A stretch of DNA of 30,946 nucleotides. Origin: a virus. This document shows, in pieces, positions 9,257 to 19,712 of this stretch. The notes beneath the pieces were generated by a model. That model made no database searches, was not told where the DNA came from, and was given only the letters and a program-made list of their open reading frames with translations. Numbering within the stretch: the first letter of the stretch is position 1; each line of letters starts with the position of its first letter. Made by a program: the position numbers and the translations under genes. The DNA lies in the IMG/VR virus record IMGVR_UViG_3300030106_004662, positions 1 to 30,946 of that record; one strand, 5' to 3'.

Positions 9257-10000
9257 ATGGCAGTAACAACAGCAGCGGTAGTAGGTATAGCGGCCGGAGG
9301 GGCTCAGGCAGTGCAAGGATTTATGAACGCTTCAAAACAAAAACAAGCAGCAAAAAAAGCAGAACAAGCAGCAGAAAAAGCTATGGCTGAAGCTCGAAGA
9401 AGAGCAGAAGTAGATGAATATGCAGGTTTAGATGTTCCTTTAGATGCGTTTGAAGCTCAAAATGAAGCTAATTTAGCAGCGGATAGACAAGCTGTTGAAG
9501 CATTACAAGAGGGGGACGCAAGAGCATTAGCAGCTGGAGCTGGAAGGATTGGAGCTCAACAAGCGGCTGAGACTGAGCAAACTCGTATGGCTATGGCAGA
9601 CGAAATGTTTAATTTAGACAAAATGAAAGCCGATTCAAGAGAAGCTATAAAACAACAGCAAATTGGATTTGATGTGGGTGAGGCTAAAATGCAAGACCAA
9701 AGAGCGAGAGAAGCAGAACAAGCGAGAGCAGCGGCCATACAATCTGGATTTCAAGGTATTGGTAAAGTAGCTACTGGAATAGGAGAGCTTGCTCCTTTAT
9801 ACGGAAAGTCTATGAATGATAAAAGAGCACAGAAAATGATGGATGATAAAGATTTTAAAGCAGGACTACAAAAAAAATTTCAAGGTAAATCAGACGAAGA
9901 ACTATTTAATATAGTTTCATCAAGAGAAATATCAGGGAAAAATTACAGACAAGGAAGAAGAAGTAATTTTAGCGATTTCGATTATTCTATATTTGATTAA
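9257..10000 (+). CDS. Internal virion (ejection) protein, Ala-rich helical
   Basis: This 247-residue protein opens with a small hydrophobic Ala/Gly segment (TTAAVVGIAAGGAQAVQGFM). A long Ala-, Gln- and Glu-rich region follows, predicted helical or coiled-coil at about residues 27-160 (AAKKAEQAAEKAMAEARRRA). The second half has a short Gly-rich hydrophobic stretch (GFQGIGKVATGIGELAPLYG), then a charged tail. This composition and its place upstream of two large coiled-coil proteins match the smallest of the three ejection proteins of podoviruses (the T7 gp14 position). The start is AATTATG, no SD. The function is inferred from composition and synteny. Confidence 0.6.
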   Translation: MAVTTAAVVGIAAGGAQAVQGFMNASKQKQAAKKAEQAAEKAMAEARRRAEVDEYAGLDVPLDAFEAQNEANLAADRQAVEALQEGDARALAAGAGRIGAQQAAETEQTRMAMADEMFNLDKMKADSREAIKQQQIGFDVGEAKMQDQRAREAEQARAAAIQSGFQGIGKVATGIGELAPLYGKSMNDKRAQKMMDDKDFKAGLQKKFQGKSDEELFNIVSSREISGKNYRQGRRSNFSDFDYSIFD

Positions 10001-10009
10001 TAATAAAAC

Positions 10010-11917
10010 ATGGCAAGAGACTTAAACATAAAAGGAACAGCTGGTATTGTAGATACTGACAAGTACGTTTATAGGAAAGAACGTGACATGACCAAAACCC
10101 AAGTTGATTGGAATGCGGTTACAACTGGTCTTACTGATACTATAAACAAAATAAGAGATGATAGAGAAAGCCGAAAGGCGGAAATAGAAAAGACTACCAG
10201 AGAAACAATGAATCAGCTCCAGGATTTGGAGCAATATGACAACCAGTCCTTAAACAGTAAAATTATAGGAATGGGTGGTGAGGCTGGAAATTATATTCAA
10301 TCTCAAAATGATTTAATGCGTAGAGGGTTAATTAGTCCCTCTGAGTTTTTACAAAACACTCAAAATGTTTCAGATAATTTTAAAAATGTAAAAAATGCGT
10401 TTTCTAAGTTTGATAAAGATTTCCAAAATGCACAACTTAGAGTACAAAATAACGAGTCTAATATTGCAGAGCAATACGAAATGGAAGGAATAGCTGGTTT
10501 TGGAAACTTAGCTAATATGGATTATTATGTAAACCCAACTACGGGTACACTTTCTTTTGTTAAAAAACAATTTGGCGAAGATGGTCAGCCAATACCAATG
10601 ACAGAGGAATATTTGGCTGACCCTGCTAATCATTTAAGTATGAATACTATAAATGTAAGGTTGAATAGTAAAAGTAATTATCAAAGCACGAGTGAAGCGG
10701 TTTCAAGTGAAGTAGAAAAGTTAGGGGAGATTGTAACGGTTGACCCAGGAACAAGACAGTCTGTAACTACTTATGAAGATTGGTTCCAGTTAGAGGGTTC
10801 TGAAGAGTTAATGAACGACTTAATAGGAACGGTAATAAATAATGATCAGCAAAAAATTAGTGTTCTTCAGGACATGGGTTATACTACTGAAAGTTTTACT
10901 CAAGACCCTCAAGAGGCCGCTAATGATCCTTCTAAAATATTAATGATTCCTGCTAAAGATGGTTCAGGAAGATTAGTTCCTCAGTTTAACGAAGAGCAAG
11001 AGGCTGAAATGGAGCAATATGTAAGAAACAGATTTGCGGCACAAATTACTCAAAAGGCAGGATTTACTAAGGGATACACTCCTCCACCACCAAAATCTAA
11101 AACAGCTGTAGACATTGGAAAAGAAGACAGAGATAGAGATAGGTCAAGCTTATATCAAAACAATGTAGACCTTGTAACTGGAGATGGTCCTTCGGCAACA
11201 AAAGCAGCTACACAGTTAACTAATATATATAATAACAATAGAGGTGATAAGCCAGAAATAACAAGTCCTATTACAAGAACAATAGGAGATGACGGAGAAG
11301 TAGTGTTTACTATACCTTTTGAAGATGGTGTTCAAACAGTAAGCTCTTTAGATACAAATGGAAATGTAAAAACTCCTGAGCAAATAGTTGATGAAATATA
11401 TGACATATCAAACCCTTACGGAGATAATATTAATATTGGTAAAGATGCTTGGGAGGGAAGTTATGACGATTTAAGTACAGGAACAGATAAAGCTGCGGGT
11501 TCTGTTAAGTTTAAAACAATGGACGAAATCGACTTTAATTCCCCAATACAAATAGGAGGAGCAAATGTGAATCCAATTGCATATTTAGAAGAGGAGCTGG
11601 ATATAAACTTTGCTGACGGAATAAACGCAAATAAGGAAGATATACAACAAAGTTTCACTAAAGTAATTGAGCAATTAATGCCTCCTATGATGCAGGATAA
11701 TTATAAATTTAGAGTAGAAGCTACAGATGCTGACGGTGATGCGTATAAAGGTGGGTTTATAAGATTCTTCTTTACCGGTCCAGATGGAAAGGAAACTCGT
11801 TATCAATTTGAAGGTACCAACGACAAAAGTATAAGGCAGGCTTATAATTACTTGAAAGAATCTATGAATAAAGAAAGAACAAAGTACAATAAAAACAAAA
11901 AAAGCAAACCTTTATAA
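10010..11917 (+). CDS. Internal virion protein, large, acidic
   Basis: The protein has 635 residues. The N-terminal third is largely charged helix (KIRDDRESRKAEIEKTTRETM; NVKNAFSKFDKDFQNAQLRV). The rest is acidic and mixed alpha/beta, with no catalytic motif that I can recognise and no membrane segment. It is flanked by the Ala-rich internal protein and the giant ejection protein, in the same orientation and only a few bases apart. By position it corresponds to the middle ejection protein of podoviruses (the T7 gp15 position). No specific homology is claimed. Confidence 0.55.
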   Translation: MARDLNIKGTAGIVDTDKYVYRKERDMTKTQVDWNAVTTGLTDTINKIRDDRESRKAEIEKTTRETMNQLQDLEQYDNQSLNSKIIGMGGEAGNYIQSQNDLMRRGLISPSEFLQNTQNVSDNFKNVKNAFSKFDKDFQNAQLRVQNNESNIAEQYEMEGIAGFGNLANMDYYVNPTTGTLSFVKKQFGEDGQPIPMTEEYLADPANHLSMNTINVRLNSKSNYQSTSEAVSSEVEKLGEIVTVDPGTRQSVTTYEDWFQLEGSEELMNDLIGTVINNDQQKISVLQDMGYTTESFTQDPQEAANDPSKILMIPAKDGSGRLVPQFNEEQEAEMEQYVRNRFAAQITQKAGFTKGYTPPPPKSKTAVDIGKEDRDRDRSSLYQNNVDLVTGDGPSATKAATQLTNIYNNNRGDKPEITSPITRTIGDDGEVVFTIPFEDGVQTVSSLDTNGNVKTPEQIVDEIYDISNPYGDNINIGKDAWEGSYDDLSTGTDKAAGSVKFKTMDEIDFNSPIQIGGANVNPIAYLEEELDINFADGINANKEDIQQSFTKVIEQLMPPMMQDNYKFRVEATDADGDAYKGGFIRFFFTGPDGKETRYQFEGTNDKSIRQAYNYLKESMNKERTKYNKNKKSKPL

Positions 11918-11920
11918 AAG

Positions 11921-14900
11921 ATGGAACAAGCACAAAAGCTATACAAGGTATTAGTACAGGAAGATTTAACAGACAAAAGTTTTGAAGAATTTGTTGAGGC
12001 CTCAAAAGACAATAAATATCAAGAAAAAGTATATGAGGTTGTCACCAGGGAAGACCTTTATGATGGTACTCGAGACGAGTTTAATGTTAAATACTTTGCT
12101 GAGATAGAAGAGTTAAAAAAAAAAGAACCTTCCGCTGGTACTGGTCAAATGGAAGGTATGGAGTCTACATCACAACAGCCTCAAGACGATGGCTCATCGG
12201 ATGCTTCTCAGCCTTATCAATTCGAAGCGGGAAGAAGAAATAGAGGACAACAAGTTCCTGGAGCACCTGAGTTTACACCGGATACTTCTACTCAAAAAGC
12301 TTTAGCTCCTCAACAAGAGGCTATAGATATATATCAAGAAAGTCAGGATATTGCTTTTGTTGATGATCAAACTAAAAAACAACAACAACAACAACAACAA
12401 CAACCTCAACAACAGCCTCAAGAACAAAACAGACAGCCTGTTGATAGAAGTTCATTACAACTAACTCAAGAAAGCGACACTCTTATAGAAAGAACTTTTG
12501 GCAAAAATGAGTTTACCGATTTTTTTGGAGACTTATGGAGAGCGGGAGAAACTGGACAAGCTCAGGCTGGAGTTGTAGGAGAGGGTCTTGAAGCTTTTTT
12601 AGAGGGAAAAACAATGAGCGATCAAGATATTGCTGAATTTATTGATGATGTTAATAGGTTAAATAGTATGCCTCCTTCTGATGAAATGAGAGATTTTAAC
12701 AGAGTGTATGAGTCTAATGGAGGTGGTTTTTTTGGTTGGCTTAAAGGTGTTGCGGAAAATCCAACAGTAGCTCCTCAGTTATTAGTAAGTTCGGTTTCGG
12801 CTATGTTTAACCCATCTTCATTTACTGCGGCCGCAGGAGTTATAGGCACAGGTACTGCTATTGGAGCTGCGGGGGGATCAACGGTTGGTGGTGTTGGTGC
12901 TATCCCTGGTGCTGTAGGAGGTTTTATTAGTAGTCTTCCGTTTGCTGTTGGAGCCGCTGGAGCCACTCTGGAAACAGGATTGGCTTTTGCAGAGTTTTTA
13001 CAAGAAGAAATATCCGAAAAGGGACTTCAGTTTGACAGAGAAGGCGTAAGAACTGTTTTAAATGATCCAGACGCTATGTTTAATATAAGAGCAAAGGCAG
13101 CTGGTAGAGGTTTAGTGATAGGTGTTATTGATAGATATACAGCGGGGCTGGGGGGTTCAGTGGTTAAAGGAATAGGAAAGTCAGCTTTAGCAACAGGAAA
13201 ACAAGCAACTAAAGCCGGAAGAAGAGCGACAAAACTTAAACAAACCGGAGCGGCAGCTGGTATCGAAGCTGTAGGGGGCTCAACAGGAGAGGCTTTGGCT
13301 CGACTCGCTACAGGTCAAGAAATGGATGCGGCAGAAATTGGATTTGAAGGAATAGCAGGTCTTTCATCTACTCCTGTAACAATGGCTTATGGTTTAGCTA
13401 AAAACCCATTTTCAGGGACATATAAAATAAACGGAGAAGTAAGAACTGGAGAAGAGATGGTTGAGTTTATAACAAAAGCATCTGACAAAGATTTTGCAGG
13501 AATGAAGTTTGAAATTAAGAATGATCCTGAGTTAAAAGCTGCTGCTGAAAAAAGAAAAAAAGAATTAAAAAAGAAAAACAACGTAGTGCAAGATCTAAAA
13601 CTAACGTTGGGTCAGGTGGATAAAAAAACGGGGGACGAGATAGTAGATTTACAAATAGAGCTGGATAGTATAGAAGAAAACCCTTCTAACAATTTTATTG
13701 GTAAACGAAGACAAAAACAAAGAAAAGCAGAAATAGAAGCTCGTTTAGAACAGCTCACTGAAAACATAACGACAGAACAAGATTTAGAAGTAACTGATGC
13801 CGAAGCAAGAGCGTCTTTAGAGCAAGAGAATGAACTTAATGCGCAGTTAGAAAGTAGAGGGTTGCCTAATGCAGGGCAACAGCTTATTAGTCAAGAGGCT
13901 ATTAATGAAAGGAAGGCAAAGTTAAAACAAGAAAAAATAGATAACTTAACAAAAAAACAACAAGATGCCGTTCAAGAGTCAAAAACAGAGGGCGTGGATG
14001 CACAAGAATCTACCCCGGATAGCCCAGAGGTGGGAGAAGGAGACGCCGAAGGGACAACTACCCCTGAAAGTGAAAGCGAAACCGATATTACCGAAGAGAC
14101 GCAGGAGGAAGTAGGTGAACAAACAGACGATCCCTCAACAGAGGTTGAGGATTTAAGAGACGCTTTAGGTTTAGCCTCTACTCCACCGCCCGTAGATCCC
14201 GATGTAGATGTAAAAGGTAAGACATTATCGCCCAAAGAAACTCAACCTGAAGAAGAAACTCAAGCCCCTCCAGATACAGAGGTAACAATGGATGAGGTTT
14301 TTGAAGAACTGGGTGTTGATTCAAGTGACCCTGATGCCATAAGAGAGGTCACTCCTGATCAAATAGTTGACGCTCAAAATAAAATTAAACAAAAAAAACA
14401 GGCTGCTTCTAAAGTTCAGCCAGACCGTAAACCTTTAGATGTTGTTGAAGTAACGGACGAGGCCCAAAGAGATGTTGATCTTCAAAATACTAAAACAGGA
14501 GAGAGAGTAAAGTTAAAAGGAGAGAGGGTGGTAGTTGAAGAAACCGCCCCTAATGAGTCAAACCTTTTTGAGGTTAACGAGCTTTCAGAAAGTGTAGATC
14601 CAATTTATAAAGACAACAACACTCAAATAAAACAAGAAAACAAAATAAGGAATATAGCTAAAAAAGCTTTAAAGGCCGTTAAAACTATTCTTCCTAATAC
14701 TAAAATAATTTTACACAAAACAGAAGCCTCTTATAATGCTGCTACCAACCAGAACTCTAAAGGCTCAGAAGGAGGTGGTGGAACAAGGGGGTTGTTTGAT
14801 CCAAATACTAACACTATTCATATTAATATGCCACATGCAAACTCTCGTACTATAGCTCACGAGATTTTTCACGCAGTGTTAATGAATAACTTAACCGATC

Positions 14901-17900
14901 CTGAAATAATTAAGCTTACGGGTAGAATGGTGCAGGCCTTAAAACAAACAATAAAAGACCCGGAGATACTACAAGAGTTAAATGATTTTACAGATAAATA
15001 CACTGGAGATAAGGCTAAGTTTAAAAACGAAGAGTTTGTTTCTGAGTTGTTAGGAATTTTGGCTGAAAATTACCAGTCAATGAACAAGCCTTCTCAAAAT
15101 TTGGTTCAAAGATTTTTAACTCGATTAGCTTCTTTACTTGGTTTAAGTAAATCTCAAGTTCCTAAAAACACTTTAGAATTATTAAATGTGTTAGCCGGTA
15201 AAATAAAAGAAGGCCAAGCAATTGAAGAATCAGATATTGCTTTTGTGCAAGAAGGCAAAACAAGACCAAAAACACAGAAAGATGAAAACACAGAGGTAGA
15301 CACCTCTACCCTTCCTTTATTTGAAGATAAAAAGGGAAAAAGATATAGAAAATTAAAAAAAGGAGGGGGTCCTGAAGGGGTCTCTTTATATGTTGAGGAA
15401 GGAACAAAAGTATATATAGATGAAAGTGGAATAGAAAGACCTTCCCCTACCGAAAAAAATAAAATGGTGGGCATAAATTTGTCAGACAATCTATTGACTC
15501 CGGTAGAAACAACTAAAAAGGAAAAGACTAAAAAGAAAAAGGTTTCTAAAGAAACTCAAGAAACTTTAGACGCTATAGATCAATTATTTATTGATGAAAA
15601 AATAGAACAGCAGCTGCAAGAAGAGGCGGAAAGAGATGCTGCGTTTCAAGAACAAAGAGATTTAGAAAACGAATTAGCCGAACTTCCAAATGAAATGGAG
15701 TTATTTTTATTTGAAAATGTTGACAAGGTGCACACTAAAGATTACGACAGATATGGCGATCCTAACTATAGAAAAGACTTTGGTATAGGGCTAAATAGGC
15801 TGTTAAGAAAAAGTGGAAGACAAGATATTGACACCCTGGCTGACAGTCTGAGTGATATTTTTGGAACAGAAATAACTATTCAAGACATAGTCGATTATCT
15901 TACAGATAGAGCTTCTACTCCAGGAAAGTATACTCAGAAAAATGCACAACGAGCAAGAGATTTAGGGGTTAGTAGAGAACAGAAATTTAGTCCAGGAGAA
16001 AATACTCAACAAAAAATAACACAGCTGGCTGTTCAAAACGGCATACAACAAAACGGATTTTTTAGAGCGAATCTGTTTAACCCTCAAGCATTAAGAAAAA
16101 GACTACAGGCTTATGGTTATGGATTAAAAGAAGCTTATAGGTCCTACGGTGACAGAGGGTTGGCGGGTTACTATATAACCAAACCCAATGGCAGAAAATG
16201 GAGTCTTCCTCAAGATCGAACTCGTTCTCAAGCAATGTTTGATAAGGACAATAAAAATGTATTAGATGTTATTAATACCGCTCGAGAAAACAATTTTAGT
16301 CGTGGAGCTATACGAGAAGTTTTAATAAAAGATTATGGTCTTTCCGCAAAACAAGCAGATGCGGCTCTAAATATAGAGCTGGACAACCTATATGAACTTC
16401 CTCCAAGCTATGGGGAGATAGGGCTAAACTCGGGTATAAAACTGTTTAGAACAATAAGTAATTACGCTAATAAATTAGTAGAAAAAGGATTGAGTGCTCA
16501 AGAGGTTTTAACTCAAACCTTAGAGTTTTTAGAAAACCAAGACACATATAAAGAAGCAACAGAATCTCAAAGAGATGCTATGTATGTAGAAACACAAAAA
16601 GCTTTAGGATTAAAACCAACTAAAGATGTGGGTTCTAAAATTAGAAAACTAAAAGAGTCTTTACGTCAAAGAAAAAAAGGAGCAAGAGGTTTACAACAAA
16701 TAAAAAGAAAGCTTCGTAATTATATGAGAGAAGTTCTTCCTAAAGACGTATACAACAAGTCTGATGTAATGAAGATGGTTAGAAAAATTACTGACGCTAC
16801 TGAGGCTAATATTGATAAACTTATAAATGAAGTAACTGACTTTGCAACAACAAGACAGGTTAAATTTTTAGAATCTACTATCGACAGTATATTAAATGGT
16901 GTTTATGAAACCGTTCAAAGCGGAAGAAAAAGAGGAAAAAGAATTGACACTAAAACACGTTTAAGATTAGAAAATATAAGAGACAATTTAGTTGTTGGTC
17001 CAGAAGCTACAGCTGCTGATGTTATTGAGCGAAACGCTAAATTAAATAAAGAGTATAATGATTTAAGTCAAAAAGTAGACCTCACCCCTCAAGAGGAGTC
17101 TCGTATGATGGATCTGCTTGCTGCAATGAGTTTAAACAACTCTAAATTAATGGAGAATGTAGATGTAAATAAAGTTGAGTCTCTCCAAAGAGCTGAAGAT
17201 ATTTTAGCTGGTATATTAGGAGAAGGAAGACAGGCTTTAAAAGAACAAATGCAGGCCGCTCATGAAAAATACAAGCAAGAATTTAAAGAGGTTTATAAGT
17301 CTGTAACAGGAGAAGAGGTTGATTTAGATTCTGAACAAGGAATAAAAGATATGAAAAGCGCAGCCCGTTCTTTATCTAAAAGAGCTAACGCTAAAAAGAA
17401 CCGAAATAAATTGATAAAATATTTAAGCAATTTAAAGTCCAGGTTAGGATCTTTCTTTAAGTCAAGCGAATCTCTCATGGGTCTTATGGAAATAATAGCC
17501 GCGGCTCCTGGAGAAATATTTGGAGGCGCTGCAAAAAGATTAGTATATGATAAGCTAAACGCTTCTACTATTGTTTTCAAAAAACGAATGATGGATAATA
17601 GAAAAGTGGTTTTAGACAAAGTTAAAGAAATTTATGGCAAAGGATGGAAGAAACAAATGTCTAAAAATTCAGTTCAAAACAACACGGGGATTTATCAAGA
17701 CTTAGAAAGAGTTCAAGAGGCTCAAAAAAAGTATGACGAGAACCCAACTAAAAAAAATAAAAAGGAATTAGAAAATATTAAAAAAGAAGAAGCTATAAAT
17801 TTAAGTAACAACGAAATAGCGTATCTATGGATGCAGTATCAAGATCCCGCAAACTTACCTTCTTTTGCAAATCCTGATAATGAATATTTTGGCCCAGACC

Positions 17901-19711
17901 ATAAAAGAATTATGCAAGAATTAATTAAAAAAGTAGGCGGAAAAGTTGATGAAAAAGGAAATTATACCGGAGGATCAAAAGTTTTAGATTTTGCTATGTG
18001 GCAAATGAACGAATACTTCCCTTCTTTATATGACCATTACAATAAAACATATCAAAACATATATAGAACTAATTTGCCTTGGAATAAATATTATGGAGGA
18101 AGGATATATAGAGAGGGAGTTGTTCCAGAGCCGTTAGATTTGTTGGGAGATAAAGCGGTTCTGAACCAGCAGGTAGGAGCGGCTTCAACTAAAGTAAGAG
18201 TTAAGAATGACAAACCTATCCAGCCAACAGACATGATGAACGGCCTAATGACCTACCTAACAGATATGGAATGGTTTGCTGCGTTTGGGTCGGAAATTAG
18301 AGATATAAACAAATTGTTTAATAATCCTCTAATGAGAAAAGCTATTATAGACACTCATGGTGAGTCTACTTTGAGGTTAATTGAGCACCATATAAAAAAT
18401 ATAGCAGCAAGGGGGGTTAACTCTTCAAGAGGAAATGGGGTGGTAAACTTTTTTAATAACTTATTTATCACAACAAGACTCGGTTTAAACCCTACCATCA
18501 TGATAAAGCAGTTAACTTCTATCCCTACTTATGCGAACGATATAGGTCCTTTAAATTATTTAAAATATGCGTTTAAAAATAAGGCTCAGTTTTTAGGAGT
18601 GTGGAAAGAAATAATGAAGAACTCAGTTTACATGCAAGATCGTATGAGTACTGATTTTAGAAGAACTATTGAGTCTTATAACAACGAACAGTTTATAAAA
18701 TTTATGCCTTCTTTAGAGATAAAAAGTTGGTGGGCTAACGCTATGATGTTCTTTGTTAGAGCGGGGGATATTGGAGCTATTATGCTCGGGGGTATGCCTA
18801 ATTATTCTTACTACAAAGCGGAGTTTAAAAAGAATAATCCTAACGCTACTGAACAACAAGCTATAGACTATGCTATTAAAAAGTTTGAAAACGACACTAA
18901 AAATACTCAGCAGTCTATGGATCTTCAAGATAAAGATTACTATCAAAGCTCCGATGCTATTACTCGTTCTTTAAACATGTTCCTTACTACACCAAAACAA
19001 TATTTAAGAAAAGAGTTTAGTGGTTTAAGAAACATGTATAGGGGAGCAAAAAATCTCAAAGGCGGACAGTTCTTAAAAGGGTTTAGAACATTTACTATGT
19101 ATCACATGATTATGCCGGCCTTATTTCAATACGTTGCTTTAGGACTACCTGGTTTATTAAGAGAGCCGGACGATGAAGATCAAGAAGATATGTTAAGGTC
19201 AATTATATTAGGAAACTTTAATGCTTTATTTATAGCGGGAGATTTAATCGATGGCCTTGCGGATGCGGTACAAGAAAAGCCTTATGCAGATGAAATGGCG
19301 GGAATAGCAGTTTATGACGCTATGAGAGAAATAAACAAGTTGTATCTTAGAGCTCAAAAAACAAAAGACCCAAAAAAGAAACAGGAATCTATGATGAGAC
19401 TTAACTATCGAATAGCTGAAGTTGTTTTAGCCGGAAAAGTTCCTGTAAGTAACATTGTAAAATATGTTGAAAATTTAGAAAAGGCGGCTGACACCAATGA
19501 TGAGAAAGAGATGATACTAAGAATGCTTAACTACAGTGATTACTTTATAGAAAAAAGAGGAGGAGGTATGAGTGACATCTATATGCCTTTGACACCTAAA
19601 CAAAAAAAAGAGGCCGAGCAAATAAGAGGAAGAGAGTCAAGAAAAACAAGAGAAAGAGGAAGAGGCCCAAGAAAAACAAGAGAAAGAAAACAGCGTGTAA
19701 GAACCAGATAA
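11921..19711 (+). CDS. Giant internal virion / ejection protein with HExxH motif
   Basis: At 2596 residues this is the largest gene of the window. Visible parts in order: an acidic helical N-terminus; Gln-rich linker with eight consecutive Gln at 154-161; a Gly/Ala-rich hydrophobic region at about 285-355 that could act on membranes; Lys/Glu coiled coil at about 535-680; an acidic linker at about 690-800; and TIAHEIFHAVL at about 977-987, where H980-E981-H984 form the HExxH pattern of zinc metallopeptidases. Further coiled coils follow, then a C-terminal third with RLGLNPTIMIKQLTS and a hydrophobic stretch near 2390-2413, resembling C-terminal domains of large phage polyvalent proteins. The tail is Arg-rich with a ten-residue repeat. 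By position it is the large ejection protein. The protease activity is a hypothesis. Confidence 0.65.
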   Translation: MEQAQKLYKVLVQEDLTDKSFEEFVEASKDNKYQEKVYEVVTREDLYDGTRDEFNVKYFAEIEELKKKEPSAGTGQMEGMESTSQQPQDDGSSDASQPYQFEAGRRNRGQQVPGAPEFTPDTSTQKALAPQQEAIDIYQESQDIAFVDDQTKKQQQQQQQQPQQQPQEQNRQPVDRSSLQLTQESDTLIERTFGKNEFTDFFGDLWRAGETGQAQAGVVGEGLEAFLEGKTMSDQDIAEFIDDVNRLNSMPPSDEMRDFNRVYESNGGGFFGWLKGVAENPTVAPQLLVSSVSAMFNPSSFTAAAGVIGTGTAIGAAGGSTVGGVGAIPGAVGGFISSLPFAVGAAGATLETGLAFAEFLQEEISEKGLQFDREGVRTVLNDPDAMFNIRAKAAGRGLVIGVIDRYTAGLGGSVVKGIGKSALATGKQATKAGRRATKLKQTGAAAGIEAVGGSTGEALARLATGQEMDAAEIGFEGIAGLSSTPVTMAYGLAKNPFSGTYKINGEVRTGEEMVEFITKASDKDFAGMKFEIKNDPELKAAAEKRKKELKKKNNVVQDLKLTLGQVDKKTGDEIVDLQIELDSIEENPSNNFIGKRRQKQRKAEIEARLEQLTENITTEQDLEVTDAEARASLEQENELNAQLESRGLPNAGQQLISQEAINERKAKLKQEKIDNLTKKQQDAVQESKTEGVDAQESTPDSPEVGEGDAEGTTTPESESETDITEETQEEVGEQTDDPSTEVEDLRDALGLASTPPPVDPDVDVKGKTLSPKETQPEEETQAPPDTEVTMDEVFEELGVDSSDPDAIREVTPDQIVDAQNKIKQKKQAASKVQPDRKPLDVVEVTDEAQRDVDLQNTKTGERVKLKGERVVVEETAPNESNLFEVNELSESVDPIYKDNNTQIKQENKIRNIAKKALKAVKTILPNTKIILHKTEASYNAATNQNSKGSEGGGGTRGLFDPNTNTIHINMPHANSRTIAHEIFHAVLMNNLTDPEIIKLTGRMVQALKQTIKDPEILQELNDFTDKYTGDKAKFKNEEFVSELLGILAENYQSMNKPSQNLVQRFLTRLASLLGLSKSQVPKNTLELLNVLAGKIKEGQAIEESDIAFVQEGKTRPKTQKDENTEVDTSTLPLFEDKKGKRYRKLKKGGGPEGVSLYVEEGTKVYIDESGIERPSPTEKNKMVGINLSDNLLTPVETTKKEKTKKKKVSKETQETLDAIDQLFIDEKIEQQLQEEAERDAAFQEQRDLENELAELPNEMELFLFENVDKVHTKDYDRYGDPNYRKDFGIGLNRLLRKSGRQDIDTLADSLSDIFGTEITIQDIVDYLTDRASTPGKYTQKNAQRARDLGVSREQKFSPGENTQQKITQLAVQNGIQQNGFFRANLFNPQALRKRLQAYGYGLKEAYRSYGDRGLAGYYITKPNGRKWSLPQDRTRSQAMFDKDNKNVLDVINTARENNFSRGAIREVLIKDYGLSAKQADAALNIELDNLYELPPSYGEIGLNSGIKLFRTISNYANKLVEKGLSAQEVLTQTLEFLENQDTYKEATESQRDAMYVETQKALGLKPTKDVGSKIRKLKESLRQRKKGARGLQQIKRKLRNYMREVLPKDVYNKSDVMKMVRKITDATEANIDKLINEVTDFATTRQVKFLESTIDSILNGVYETVQSGRKRGKRIDTKTRLRLENIRDNLVVGPEATAADVIERNAKLNKEYNDLSQKVDLTPQEESRMMDLLAAMSLNNSKLMENVDVNKVESLQRAEDILAGILGEGRQALKEQMQAAHEKYKQEFKEVYKSVTGEEVDLDSEQGIKDMKSAARSLSKRANAKKNRNKLIKYLSNLKSRLGSFFKSSESLMGLMEIIAAAPGEIFGGAAKRLVYDKLNASTIVFKKRMMDNRKVVLDKVKEIYGKGWKKQMSKNSVQNNTGIYQDLERVQEAQKKYDENPTKKNKKELENIKKEEAINLSNNEIAYLWMQYQDPANLPSFANPDNEYFGPDHKRIMQELIKKVGGKVDEKGNYTGGSKVLDFAMWQMNEYFPSLYDHYNKTYQNIYRTNLPWNKYYGGRIYREGVVPEPLDLLGDKAVLNQQVGAASTKVRVKNDKPIQPTDMMNGLMTYLTDMEWFAAFGSEIRDINKLFNNPLMRKAIIDTHGESTLRLIEHHIKNIAARGVNSSRGNGVVNFFNNLFITTRLGLNPTIMIKQLTSIPTYANDIGPLNYLKYAFKNKAQFLGVWKEIMKNSVYMQDRMSTDFRRTIESYNNEQFIKFMPSLEIKSWWANAMMFFVRAGDIGAIMLGGMPNYSYYKAEFKKNNPNATEQQAIDYAIKKFENDTKNTQQSMDLQDKDYYQSSDAITRSLNMFLTTPKQYLRKEFSGLRNMYRGAKNLKGGQFLKGFRTFTMYHMIMPALFQYVALGLPGLLREPDDEDQEDMLRSIILGNFNALFIAGDLIDGLADAVQEKPYADEMAGIAVYDAMREINKLYLRAQKTKDPKKKQESMMRLNYRIAEVVLAGKVPVSNIVKYVENLEKAADTNDEKEMILRMLNYSDYFIEKRGGGMSDIYMPLTPKQKKEAEQIRGRESRKTRERGRGPRKTRERKQRVRTR
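12380..12403 (+). repeat. (CAA)8 microsatellite encoding polyglutamine
   Basis: Eight consecutive CAA codons encode Gln 154-161 of the giant virion protein, followed by further Gln/Pro codons to about 12440. A pure triplet run like this could change in length by replication slippage without breaking the frame. It lies in a low-complexity linker. Confidence 0.85.
19638..19687 (+). repeat. Tandem 30-base repeat encoding Arg-rich C-terminal tail
   Basis: The 20-mer at 19638-19657 recurs identically at 19668-19687, a period of 30 bases or ten residues. It gives RKTRERGRGP followed by RKTRERKQR at the very end of the giant virion protein. Confidence 0.85.
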
Positions 19712-19712
19712 T

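Noticed and set aside
13972-14235. Antisense frame of 87 codons opposite the giant virion protein
   Set aside because: Ser/Val-rich low-complexity translation opposite an acidic linker; it is a shadow of the real coding strand.
15154-15489. Antisense frame of 111 codons
   Set aside because: It lies wholly inside the giant gene on the opposite strand, with no leader signal or recognisable domain.
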